DNA from: Lacrimispora defluvii
GTDB lineage: Bacteria > Bacillota > Clostridia > Lachnospirales > Lachnospiraceae
DNA: 64,000 nt
Assembly (NCBI GenBank): GCA_013036995.1
Contig: JAAOXG010000028.1
Span: forward strand, 19,259 to 83,258
Direction of reading: 5' to 3'
Position 1 is the first letter of the stretch; each line of letters starts with the position of its first letter. The notes under the pieces are model-generated. The model saw only the letters and a program-made list of their open reading frames with translations. It was not told where the DNA came from and ran no database searches. The translations under genes were made by a program, and so were the position numbers. Positions 43,547 to 51,561 of the stretch are shown one piece after another.

Positions 43547-44986
43547 TTACATCTCAGACATCAGTTTACGAATCAAAGCTTCATACTTTTCATAGCCAGC
43601 CGGCGGCTCTAAAAGTTCAACTTCTCTAGGATTAGGTTCCGGATCCTTTGGTGTAGTCGCATCTATAATCAGTTTGGAATGCATTCCAGCCGGATATGAG
43701 GATGGATCAAGAGGCATACCCGGGCAGTTTGGAATCACCACAACGTCTTTATCCGGTCTCACGCGGGTAGTCAGTGCCCACATAACCTGAGGGAGGTTAA
43801 ATGGATCAACAAATTCATCAACAATAATAATAATCTTACTGTACGAACCGCCATGAGGGGTGGAAAGAAGGCGGAATGCCACTTCTTTACCAAAACCGCC
43901 GAAACGTACCTTTGTGGAAATAATGCAGCCGATTCCATGAGTATACATGGCATTAACCGCCTGTACCTCTGGGAAATCCCGTTTGATCTGCTGGTAAAGA
44001 GGAACTGATGTATTTAAAGCCATAAGATAATCGATTTCAGTCCACGGAATACCCAGATAAAGGTTTTCAAAAATAGGATTTGTTCTATGGGTTACATGAG
44101 TTATTGTAATCACGCACTGACGTCTGGAACCTGAGTATGAGCCCGGAAATTCTCCGAACGGACCTTCTACCTCACGTACCCTTGGCTCAATATAACCTTC
44201 TAAAACAACCTCTGAACCGGCTGGAACATACAGGTTTTTGTAAAGATCGGACTGAACAATCTGTGTGGGAACGCCATCCTGGAGAGCACCTACAAATTCA
44301 TACTCATTTTGAGTATACATAACAGGCGTAGATGCCATATAGGTTACCAGCGGGCTGTTTCCAACTGTAATACAGATCGGAACCTTTTCATTCTTTCTCT
44401 CAGCAGCTTCCAACTGGATTGCAATGTCATGAAATGCCAGTGCCTGGATTCCTACACGATTCTTTCCCTTAACCTGAATGCGGTATGTACCAACATTTAA
44501 CTTGTCAAAATTATCCGGCTCATTGGGATCAGCCGTAATAATGGACGCTTTGGAAAGGAAGAAACCGCCATCCTGATCATTGATTCTGTATAATGGAAGG
44601 AGCTCAAACAGGTTGATATCCTCCGCTTTATCAATGGTGTTTTCTTTACAGGGTGCTTCTTCTCGTTTGAGGATTTCAGGCTTAACCGGGAATCGGTCCC
44701 ATCTGCGGTTAATCTCATGGAACTGCTCTTTGGTTGATGCCGTTTTATCCATGCCAAGCATCAGAGCATGATTGGCCCATGAGCCATGCACATTGGTAAC
44801 TACGCTGTAAGGATATCCTTTTACCTTTTCAAATAAAACCGCCGGACCACTCTCTATGTTTGCCGCTGCTCTGCCTGCTGCCGCAATATCCGGTTCTGGA
44901 TTAACCTCCTCCTTAATTCGTACTAACTGACCGTTTTCTTCCAGAGTGGAAAGGAAACTGCGCAAATCCTGATAAACTTTTGCCAT
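43547..44986 (-). CDS. UbiD-family hydroxyarylic acid decarboxylase (catalytic subunit)
   Basis: 479 residues. LRSFLSTLEENGQLVRIKEE at the N-terminus; catalytic segment RVREVEGPFGEFPGSYSG with the Glu residues of the E-R-E triad; then YLGIPWTEIDYLMALNTSVP and DEFVDPFNLPQVMWALTTR, all typical of UbiD. Uses prenylated FMN made by UbiX to decarboxylate an aromatic acid reversibly (gallate, 4-hydroxybenzoate, vanillate or protocatechuate are candidates). First gene of the six-gene operon; AGGAGG lies before ATG 44986. Confidence 0.95.
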   Translation of the reverse strand: MAKVYQDLRSFLSTLEENGQLVRIKEEVNPEPDIAAAGRAAANIESGPAVLFEKVKGYPYSVVTNVHGSWANHALMLGMDKTASTKEQFHEINRRWDRFPVKPEILKREEAPCKENTIDKAEDINLFELLPLYRINDQDGGFFLSKASIITADPNEPDNFDKLNVGTYRIQVKGKNRVGIQALAFHDIAIQLEAAERKNEKVPICITVGNSPLVTYMASTPVMYTQNEYEFVGALQDGVPTQIVQSDLYKNLYVPAGSEVVLEGYIEPRVREVEGPFGEFPGSYSGSRRQCVITITHVTHRTNPIFENLYLGIPWTEIDYLMALNTSVPLYQQIKRDFPEVQAVNAMYTHGIGCIISTKVRFGGFGKEVAFRLLSTPHGGSYSKIIIIVDEFVDPFNLPQVMWALTTRVRPDKDVVVIPNCPGMPLDPSSYPAGMHSKLIIDATTPKDPEPNPREVELLEPPAGYEKYEALIRKLMSEM

Positions 44987-45059
44987 AAATTTTCCTCCTG
45001 ATTTTCTTCATATGATGCTAATACGGTTCCCAGCTGGATTATTTTTCCAACATGGTTAA

Positions 45060-45088
45060 ATTATAATCAATTACAATTTTCGTGGCAA
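45060..45088 (-). promoter_or_regulatory. Promoter of the ubiD operon
   Basis: Minus strand TTGCCA (45083-45088), a 17-base spacer, then TATAAT (45060-45065). Two AATTCG direct repeats at 45087-45092 and 45097-45102, 10 bases apart, touch the -35 and could be the activation half-sites for the LysR protein. Confidence 0.75.
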
Positions 45089-45109
45089 TTCGATTAAATT
45101 CGCACAACT

Positions 45110-45124
45110 ATTCCATAATGGAAT
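45110..45124. promoter_or_regulatory. LysR-type recognition site (T-N11-A dyad)
   Basis: ATTCCAT-A-ATGGAAT is a perfect 15-base palindrome containing T-N11-A (45111 and 45123). It is centred about 64 bases upstream of the predicted ubiD transcription start, the classical position for the LysR primary site. Confidence 0.7.
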
Positions 45125-45296
45125 CGAAAAATCTTTAAATTTTTCAATTATGATTCATAACAAACGGTAAACCCAAAATAAACGATTTATAAATACGCAT
45201 TTTATTGCACTTTACCATTAAAATGATAGTTAACTTTATGTTTTTTTTAATATTTAAAAGTATTCTAAAATGTCATGATAAAATAGTATAAACATA

Positions 45297-45325
45297 TTTT
45301 CCTTCTCATCATTCTGTATTATAAT
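45297..45325 (+). promoter_or_regulatory. Probable promoter of the LysR gene
   Basis: TTTTCC (45297-45302), a 17-base spacer, then TATAAT (45320-45325). Weak -35, strong -10. It lies in the 413-base divergent gap between ubiD and lysR, whose remaining AT-rich sequence shows no gene. Confidence 0.5.
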
Positions 45326-45399
45326 AGTGGTAATGACAAAACGTACATCTGAGTGTAGATTTTTACGATTTATCAGTAACTTAAGGGGGCTATTTGATT

Positions 45400-46311
45400 A
45401 TGACAAAATGGATTGATGATTTCTTAGCATTGGCAAAGTACCAAAATTTTTCTACCGCTGCCGAAAGCATTTATATTTCCCAGTCAGCTTTATCAAAACA
45501 TATTAAGGCAATAGAGAATGAGTTGGGAATTGTACTGTTTATAAGAAGTAATACAAAGGCAGAACTGACAGAAGCAGGCAATGTATACCTGGAATATGCA
45601 CTAAACATTCGCAAGTGTACCCAGGACTTAAGAACGAAACTGGAAAAGTTTGGTACTTCCTGCTATGTTACAGAGTTGACCGTGGGAACCATTCCCTGCC
45701 TTGCGGAAAGCGGGATTATGCAGCTGCTTCTTAACTTTCAGGAGAAATTCGGTAATTATTCTATCCAAATTGTGGAGGGTGACCAGTCCAATCTGCTTAA
45801 GCTGCTTTCTCAGCAGGAGATTGATGCTGCTATCTGCCGCACGGATTTAATGAAGGACACAGAATATGATACGGTTTCTCTGGTCTCAGATGAGATGGTG
45901 CTGATTTGCAGTAAGAATGTATTCCCGTTCGAACAAGGCAGTGAGATTGATTTAAATGGCTTTAAATTTGATAATATCTACACCATTGCCAAGGAGTCTG
46001 ATATTTACCGGCTGACAAAAAAACAACTTTATGATATTGGATACACAGGCAGTATTGCCGGGACATTCCCCCGGCATATGATGCTTCTATCTTTTTTGTC
46101 TCAAAAAGGCGGCTGTGCCATTTTACCCAGACAGCTTGCTAATCTTCAGATGTTTCCAAACCTTACATATTACAGGATCAGAGATTCGGTTAAAACAAAT
46201 ATTGGTTTTGCCAAATTATCCTCTAACTGTATCAATCCCCAACTAGTAGACAAATCCAATATGTTGTATGAATACTTAAAAGAACAGAAAGAACTTATGC
46301 CTGAATCTTAA
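45400..46311 (+). CDS. LysR-family transcriptional regulator of the ubiD operon
   Basis: 303 residues from ATG 45400 (a TTG at 45394 is only four bases from the GGGGG site and less likely). Winged HTH at 1-60 (FLALAKYQNFSTAAESIYIS, QSALSKHIKAIENELG) and a periplasmic-binding-like effector domain from about 90 (LTVGTIPCLAESGI to PRQLANLQMFP). Divergent from ubiD with a T-N11-A dyad in between, so it very probably activates the decarboxylase operon in response to an aromatic acid (inference from gene arrangement). Confidence 0.93.
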   Translation: MTKWIDDFLALAKYQNFSTAAESIYISQSALSKHIKAIENELGIVLFIRSNTKAELTEAGNVYLEYALNIRKCTQDLRTKLEKFGTSCYVTELTVGTIPCLAESGIMQLLLNFQEKFGNYSIQIVEGDQSNLLKLLSQQEIDAAICRTDLMKDTEYDTVSLVSDEMVLICSKNVFPFEQGSEIDLNGFKFDNIYTIAKESDIYRLTKKQLYDIGYTGSIAGTFPRHMMLLSFLSQKGGCAILPRQLANLQMFPNLTYYRIRDSVKTNIGFAKLSSNCINPQLVDKSNMLYEYLKEQKELMPES

Positions 46312-46348
46312 CTGCGTGATGCTTCCTACTTCTTCCTTTTATGATCTA

Positions 46349-46377
46349 TTGACACTTGCCATGGAATTCGTTATAAT
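46349..46377 (+). promoter_or_regulatory. Consensus SigA promoter of the TSCPD gene
   Basis: TTGACA (46349-46354), a 17-base spacer, then TATAAT (46372-46377); an exact consensus match. Confidence 0.85.
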
Positions 46378-46426
46378 TCTTTAAAGTTCCAGTTGAGGTA
46401 AGAGTTACAATTATACGGAGGTATGA

Positions 46427-46678
46427 ATGGTGAAATATAAAACACACGGAGTTTGTTCCCAGGAAATTAATTTTGAAATAGAAGGCAGTAAGGTTGGTCA
46501 TGTACAGTTTGTAGGCGGTTGCTCAGGAAATACCCAGGGCGTATCAAGACTGGTAGAAGGCATGGATGTTGATGATGCCATTCGCCGTCTGGAAGGAATC
46601 AAATGCGGCTTTCGTCCTACTTCCTGCCCGGATCAGCTGTCCAAAGCATTAAAAGAGTATAAGGAAAACAACCAGTAG
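46427..46678 (+). CDS. TSCPD-domain protein (TIGR03905 family)
   Basis: 83 residues. GVCSQEINFEIEGSKVGHVQ, GGCSGNTQGVSRLVEGM and RPTSCPDQLSKAL match the TSCPD domain, which also occurs at the C-terminus of B12-dependent ribonucleotide reductase. Conserved Cys residues suggest metal or redox binding. Free-standing role unknown. GGAGGTATGA directly precedes the ATG; strong promoter and terminator, so highly expressed. Confidence 0.92.
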   Translation: MVKYKTHGVCSQEINFEIEGSKVGHVQFVGGCSGNTQGVSRLVEGMDVDDAIRRLEGIKCGFRPTSCPDQLSKALKEYKENNQ

Positions 46679-46693
46679 TTTTTCATACATGTA

Positions 46694-46744
46694 AAAAAGC
46701 ATATAGAAATGACGAGAATACCCGATCATTTCTATATGCTTTTT
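46694..46744 (+). terminator. Strong terminator after the TSCPD gene
   Basis: A 19-base stem, 46694-46712 with 46726-46744 (core GCATATAGAAATGA), and a 13-base loop, ending in a T-run. Confidence 0.93.
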
Positions 46745-46826
46745 ACTTTTTTATATACTATTCACTTGATAATTATAGTATTATTTATGACAATTTGGAA
46801 TAATTTAATAATCCCTTTCTTTTTTA

Positions 46827-46855
46827 TTGACAATTGTTTTTTACTATTTTAGTAT
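46827..46855 (+). promoter_or_regulatory. Promoter of the pectate lyase gene
   Basis: TTGACA (46827-46832), a 17-base spacer, then TAGTAT (46850-46855). Confidence 0.65.
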
Positions 46856-46871
46856 CTAATTATAGTTTTTG

Positions 46872-46909
46872 CTAGAAATACCGGGCCAAATAACTGGCAC
46901 GGAATCTAG
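46872..46909 (+). other. Hairpin in the pectate lyase 5' leader
   Basis: CTAGA (46872-46876) with TCTAG (46905-46909), then CCG/CGG and GCCA/TGGC stems around AATAAC, starting about 10 bases after the predicted transcript start. It could stabilise the mRNA or bind a regulator. No known riboswitch class is recognised. Confidence 0.5.
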
Positions 46910-46931
46910 ATAGATAGAAAGGGGATAAAAA

Positions 46932-47951
46932 ATGAGAAATGGAAAAAGAATCATCAGTATCATCACTACCTGCTTTATGGTCACAAGTTTATGTGTCATG
47001 AGTCCCACACCAGCGCATGGTGCTTCAAAGGAGTACTATGTTTCTGCAAGCGGCAGCGACTCCAATAACGGACAGTCTAAAGACAAGCCTTATAAGACCA
47101 TTGATAAGGCATTAGGCAACGTTTCCGCAGGTACTACCATCTATTTAATGAATGGAACCTACAAATCATCTAATACCTACAAATTAAGTAAAAGCGGTAC
47201 TTCCGGCTCACCAATACGGATTATGAATTACAGCGGTCACAAGCCAGTTGTTGATTTCTCAAGCCAGCCATATGCTGACAGCTCAAGAGGCTTCCAGATT
47301 ACGGGAAACTATTGGGTTATATCCGGTCTTACCATTCAGAACGCGGGAGATAACGGAATACATATCAGCGGAGGCAACAACAAGATTACAGACTGCTTCA
47401 TTACTAAATGTGGAGACACCGGTCTTCAGATGAGCAACGGGGCATACAATAATGAAATCACCCGTGTTACCTCTACTTATAACTACGACTCCAAAACCAA
47501 CGGAGAGAATGCAGATGGTTTTGCAGCCAAGTTAAGCATCGGAAGCGGCAATGTATTTAGAAACTGTAATGCTCTTAACAATTCTGATGACGGCTTTGAT
47601 TTCTATTCCGCAGGCAATGCAGTTAAATTATACAACTGCGAAGCCTCTTACAACGGAAAAGGCAATGGAAACGGACAGGGTAAAGTAGGCGGAAATTATA
47701 CCAGCGACAACCATTATCTGGAAGGCTGCGTTGCTATTGGCAATAAAAAAAGAGGATATGACCAGAATAACAATACCGGTTATATCACTCTCAAAAATTG
47801 TACGGCAAAGAATAATAACGTTAATTTCTACTTTCCAAAAGCTCCTTCCTCAGGAACTCATAAGTTTTCAGACTGTATCTCCAGCGGCGGTGCAGGTAAA
47901 GATGTCATTGTAGGCGCTACAGTGGTCAACTGCTCTTTCAACACCAAATAA
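46932..47951 (+). CDS. Secreted right-handed beta-helix pectate lyase, PL9-like
   Basis: 339 residues. Signal peptide about 1-30 (MRNGKRIIS, hydrophobic core, PAHGA cleavage). Then YYVSASGSDSNNGQ and KPYKTIDKAL, the usual start of such helices, followed by repeated coils (GLTIQNAGDNGIHISGGNNK, CFITKCGDTGLQMS). NGENADGFAAKL carries the PL9 calcium/catalytic region and DDGFDFY follows. Cleaves polygalacturonate by beta-elimination outside the cell. Shorter than many PL9 enzymes, with no binding module. ATG 46932 after AAAGGGG. Suggests use of plant cell walls. Confidence 0.88.
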   Translation: MRNGKRIISIITTCFMVTSLCVMSPTPAHGASKEYYVSASGSDSNNGQSKDKPYKTIDKALGNVSAGTTIYLMNGTYKSSNTYKLSKSGTSGSPIRIMNYSGHKPVVDFSSQPYADSSRGFQITGNYWVISGLTIQNAGDNGIHISGGNNKITDCFITKCGDTGLQMSNGAYNNEITRVTSTYNYDSKTNGENADGFAAKLSIGSGNVFRNCNALNNSDDGFDFYSAGNAVKLYNCEASYNGKGNGNGQGKVGGNYTSDNHYLEGCVAIGNKKRGYDQNNNTGYITLKNCTAKNNNVNFYFPKAPSSGTHKFSDCISSGGAGKDVIVGATVVNCSFNTK

Positions 47952-47958
47952 ATACAAA

Positions 47959-47998
47959 CCGCCGGGACTCCAATTATCTGGAGGACCGGCGTTTTTTT
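47959..47998. terminator. Terminator after the pectate lyase, probably shared with spmA
   Basis: CGCCGG (47960-47965) with CCGGCG (47986-47991) plus an inner TCCA/TGGA stem, then TTTTTTT on the plus strand. On the minus strand a T-rich TTTGTATTTATTT follows, so it may also stop spmA transcription. Confidence 0.88.
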
Positions 47999-48012
47999 AG
48001 TTTTATAAGTTA

Positions 48013-48630
48013 TCACCGGTCAAGCAGCTTACACAAAGCAATACCGATTACCGTTGAAAACAACGTTGCAGCAATGGCTGGCCCTACAATTGCTGTTGGA
48101 TCAGTACTGCCATACTGGCTTCTGTAAGCAATCATATTGACAGGGATTAACTGAAGCGACGATATGTTAATAATCATAAACGTGCACATCTCATTATTGG
48201 CAGTACCATCGGAAACCGGTTTGGGGATTTTCTTTCCCTGAGAATACTCTTTTCTTCTGGTCTCTTCTAAATCCTTTAATGATTCCATAGCCTTCAGACC
48301 AGCAGGCGTAGCTGCCCAGCCCAGGCCCAGAATGTTTGCAATGATATTGGTAGAAATATACTCCAGGGATGGATGCTTTTCAGGTATCCTTGGAAACAAA
48401 AAATGAAGCACTGGCCCCATTTTGGCAGACAACCGTTCAATCAGCCCTGATTTCCTTCCGATTTCCATTAGTCCGGTCCAGAAAGACATAATTCCAAGCA
48501 TGGTAATGCATAGCATCACCGCTTCCTTTGCAGAAGTTAAAGCTCCGTCTGTTACAGCACTTAAATTTCCATGAAGTGCTCCCCAGATAACTCCTACCAA
48601 TATCATAAATGCCCAGAGATAATTTAACAT
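48013..48630 (-). CDS. spmA: Spore maturation protein A-like (nucleoside recognition/Gate domain)
   Basis: 205 residues with about five helices. MLNYLWAFMILVGVIWGALH at the start, GIMSFWTGLMEIGRKSGLIE, LEYISTNIIANILGLGWAAT and CTFMIINISSLQLIP match SpmA. In Bacillus SpmA/SpmB act in spore core dehydration, and the genes are normally adjacent. Here spmB is not next to it: the following gene is an opposing pectate lyase. GGAG precedes the ATG; it lies 64 bases after the last fab-operon gene on the same strand without an obvious terminator between. Confidence 0.9.
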   Translation of the reverse strand: MLNYLWAFMILVGVIWGALHGNLSAVTDGALTSAKEAVMLCITMLGIMSFWTGLMEIGRKSGLIERLSAKMGPVLHFLFPRIPEKHPSLEYISTNIIANILGLGWAATPAGLKAMESLKDLEETRRKEYSQGKKIPKPVSDGTANNEMCTFMIINISSLQLIPVNMIAYRSQYGSTDPTAIVGPAIAATLFSTVIGIALCKLLDR

Positions 48631-48694
48631 CCATCACTCCACATTTCTATGTTTTCTTTTTATCCTATTCCTAAAAAGAAGAGTTTATGAAATG

Positions 48695-49816
48695 TTATTC
48701 TCCAAAAACAAGATCTTTCATTACTTCATCAACCGTTTCCATCTTCTCTGCCCGGTAAGCATTGCTACCGCAAAATACCAGTCCATCCTCGGTTCTTCCT
48801 TCCGCCGATGAGATTAAGGCTTTTGTAATGCAGTAGGGTATGGTTTTTCTGTCACACTTCTCCAGACAATCGTAGCAGTGTTCCAGTTTAAAAGGGGTAT
48901 TGGCCACATGATCCAAAAACGGATTTTTTATTGCTCTGCCTGGCATTCCAACCGGACTTTTCGTAATGACAATATCCTCTTTGGATGACTTTAAATAAGC
49001 TTCCTTAAATTCCTCTGGGGCATCGCATTCCCGGGTTGTGACAAACCGGGTTGCAACCTGGACACCGTCAGCACCCAGATCAATCTGATGCATGACATCC
49101 TCATGGGTATAGATTCCGCCTGCGGTTACTACCGGTATTACTTTATTATACTTTTCCCCGTACTCTCTTACAAGCCGGATGATACCCCTTACCTCTTCGT
49201 CATATTTTGCCTGTTGAAAGGTGTGTTCCACATCCTCTGTATCAACACCCAGTTCTGATAAGTCTTCTCTGGAGAATCCCAGATGACCGCCTGCAAGGGG
49301 GCCTTCCACAACAACCAGATCCGGTGCCTGATTAAATTTGCGGTCCCACATTTTACAGATAACCATAGCAGACTTTACAGTAGAAACAATGGGAGCAATT
49401 TTTGTTTTCAGTTTAATTCCAGCTTCTTCTGCAGCTTCCGCCACATACTCTGGAAGACTTACAGGAAGACCGGCTCCTGATATAATGATATCAGCACCCG
49501 CTATTACCGCTTTTTTTACATAGCTTGCATAATTCTTGGTGGCAACCATAATATTAAAGCCTATAATTCCCTCTGGAGCAATCTCCCTGGCTTTTTTCAT
49601 TTCCTCACCAATCGCACGCAAATTGGCCTCCAGAGGATTTTTAAGGAAATCGGGCTGTTTAAAACCAATCTGAGCCGTTGAAATAATACCAACTCCTCCT
49701 GCCTTAGCCACAGCTCCTGCAAGAGAGGAAAGGCTGATTCCAACTCCCATTCCACCCTGAATTACCGGATATTTTGCCACCAGATCTCCTATTACCAATG
49801 GTTTTAATGTTCCCAT
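48695..49816 (-). CDS. FMN-dependent nitronate monooxygenase / FabK-like oxidoreductase with Cys-rich C-terminus
   Basis: 373 residues from ATG 49816, which shares one base with the accDA stop (TGATG). TIM barrel: YPVIQGGMGVGISLSSLAGA, FNIMVATKNY, VVVEGPLAGGHLGF, TAGGIYTHEDV and GADGVQVATRFV (FMN phosphate). The C-terminal 60 residues add a Cys cluster (HCYDCLEKCDRKTIPYC) absent from FabK. Related to 2-nitropropane dioxygenase and enoyl-ACP reductase II. Being in the fab operon it may act on acyl-ACP chemistry or unsaturation, but the reaction is not established by sequence. Confidence 0.85.
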   Translation of the reverse strand: MGTLKPLVIGDLVAKYPVIQGGMGVGISLSSLAGAVAKAGGVGIISTAQIGFKQPDFLKNPLEANLRAIGEEMKKAREIAPEGIIGFNIMVATKNYASYVKKAVIAGADIIISGAGLPVSLPEYVAEAAEEAGIKLKTKIAPIVSTVKSAMVICKMWDRKFNQAPDLVVVEGPLAGGHLGFSREDLSELGVDTEDVEHTFQQAKYDEEVRGIIRLVREYGEKYNKVIPVVTAGGIYTHEDVMHQIDLGADGVQVATRFVTTRECDAPEEFKEAYLKSSKEDIVITKSPVGMPGRAIKNPFLDHVANTPFKLEHCYDCLEKCDRKTIPYCITKALISSAEGRTEDGLVFCGSNAYRAEKMETVDEVMKDLVFGE

Positions 49817-51540
49817 CACATTCTCCTAAATCTATCATATCTTTGATTTGTCAGTTCTTCTTTCGTCATAGTAAGGTATCCGGCAAAAAACTCTATCATT
49901 GCCCGGTCCATCTCCCTGGCAATCTCCGGAATATTTTCTGCACAGGCAGGCTCTTCCTCCGGTATTACCCGTTCAATAAGACCAAGATCCATCAGATCCT
50001 TAGCTGTGATCTTCATGACTCTGGCTGCATCATTTGCTTTTTTACTGTCTTTATATAATATCGAGGCAAAGCCTTCCGGAGACAGAATGGAATAAATAGA
50101 GTTCTCCATCATCCAGACTTCATTTCCAACTGCCATGGCAAGAGCACCTCCGCTTCCGCCCTCTCCAATCACAATAGAAAGAACCGGTACTGTTAAATCT
50201 GCCATTTCAAATAAGTTTCTGGCAATGGCTTCTCCCTGTCCCCGCTCCTCTGCTTCAAGACCGCAGAACGCTCCCGGCGTATCCACAAAACAGATAATCG
50301 GGCGATTAAAGCTCTCTGCCTGTTTCATCAGCCTTAAGGCTTTTCTATAACCTTCTGGGGAAGGCATACCAAAATTACGCTTGATGTTATCCTTTGTATT
50401 CTTACCCTTTTCCTGCCCGATCACTGTAACAGGCATTCCGTGAAAGGACGCAATTCCACCTACAATTGCACCGTCATCTTTAAAATAACGGTCTCCGGCA
50501 AACTCCATAAAATCATCAAAGAGCTGATGAATATAATCCGAAGCTACCGGGCGGTCCGCACTTCTTGACAGCTGTACCGTATCCCATGGGCTCCGTTTAT
50601 TCTTTTTCGGCCAGAACCCACTCTTTTTTCCACAGGCGTTTTCATTTGTTTCCTGGTTTTCCACACAAAAACGTTCCTTGTTGTGGGGATTGTGGAGCTT
50701 TAAGATAGAAGTTAATGTATCCTTCATCTCTTCTCTTGGAACGATCTTATCTACAAATCCATGTTCCAGTAAAAATTCAGCCCTCTGAAAGCCTTCCGGC
50801 AGTTTCTGACCAATTGTCTGTTCAATAACACGGGGGCCGGCAAAACCAATTAAAGCCCCTGGTTCAGCCAGAATAATATCTCCAAGCATTGCAAAGCTTG
50901 CCGTAACACCACCGGTTGTCGGATCAGTAAGAACACTGACATAAAGCTGCCCAGCCTTATGATGGCGTTTTAGTGCTGCAGAAGTTTTTGCCATCTGCAT
51001 TAAGGACACGATTCCCTCCTGCATTCTGGCTCCACCGGAACAGGCAAATAAAATTACAGGAAGTTTCTCAGCAGTGGCACGCTCTACAGCTCTGGCGATC
51101 TTTTCTCCTACTGCATGCCCCATGCTGCTCATAATAAACCCGGCATCACAGACTCCAAGCACGGCTTTTTGACCGTTAATTTCACAGACACCTGTCACAA
51201 TAGCTTCTGACAGTCCTGTTTTTTCTCTGGCTGCAGCAATCTTCTTTTCATATCCTGGAAAATCAAGAGGATTCTCAAATTCCATCTCTTTATCCCATTC
51301 TTCAAAGGTTCCTGGATCTGCTGTCATTTCAATTCTCTGAAAAGCGTGAACTCTGAAGTATCCCTTACATTTTGGGCAGACGTAATGATTGTTTCTTACA
51401 TCCTCCCCATAGATTGGCTGACAGCATTTATTGCACTTTTTCCAAAGTCCCTCCGGAATATTTGGTTCTCCGGTCTTCTCCACTGTCCTGTATTTGCTGT
51501 CAATCAGGGTATAAGTTTTCTTAAACATTTCTTTTAACAT
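49816..51540 (-). CDS. Fused acetyl-CoA carboxylase carboxyltransferase, beta plus alpha (AccD-AccA)
   Basis: 574 residues in one frame. AccD part (about 1-285): zinc ribbon C36, C39, C55 and C58, then [12 protein letters not shown] and [17 protein letters not shown]. Linker of about 30 charged residues. AccA part (about 317-574): [40 protein letters not shown] and [11 protein letters not shown]. Transfers CO2 from biotin on AccB to acetyl-CoA, forming malonyl-CoA. The fusion enforces equal subunit amounts. Same operon as accC, accB and fab genes. Confidence 0.95.
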   Translation of the reverse strand: MLKEMFKKTYTLIDSKYRTVEKTGEPNIPEGLWKKCNKCCQPIYGEDVRNNHYVCPKCKGYFRVHAFQRIEMTADPGTFEEWDKEMEFENPLDFPGYEKKIAAAREKTGLSEAIVTGVCEINGQKAVLGVCDAGFIMSSMGHAVGEKIARAVERATAEKLPVILFACSGGARMQEGIVSLMQMAKTSAALKRHHKAGQLYVSVLTDPTTGGVTASFAMLGDIILAEPGALIGFAGPRVIEQTIGQKLPEGFQRAEFLLEHGFVDKIVPREEMKDTLTSILKLHNPHNKERFCVENQETNENACGKKSGFWPKKNKRSPWDTVQLSRSADRPVASDYIHQLFDDFMEFAGDRYFKDDGAIVGGIASFHGMPVTVIGQEKGKNTKDNIKRNFGMPSPEGYRKALRLMKQAESFNRPIICFVDTPGAFCGLEAEERGQGEAIARNLFEMADLTVPVLSIVIGEGGSGGALAMAVGNEVWMMENSIYSILSPEGFASILYKDSKKANDAARVMKITAKDLMDLGLIERVIPEEEPACAENIPEIAREMDRAMIEFFAGYLTMTKEELTNQRYDRFRRM

Positions 51541-51561
51541 AAGATCTGCTCCTTTCCCTGT

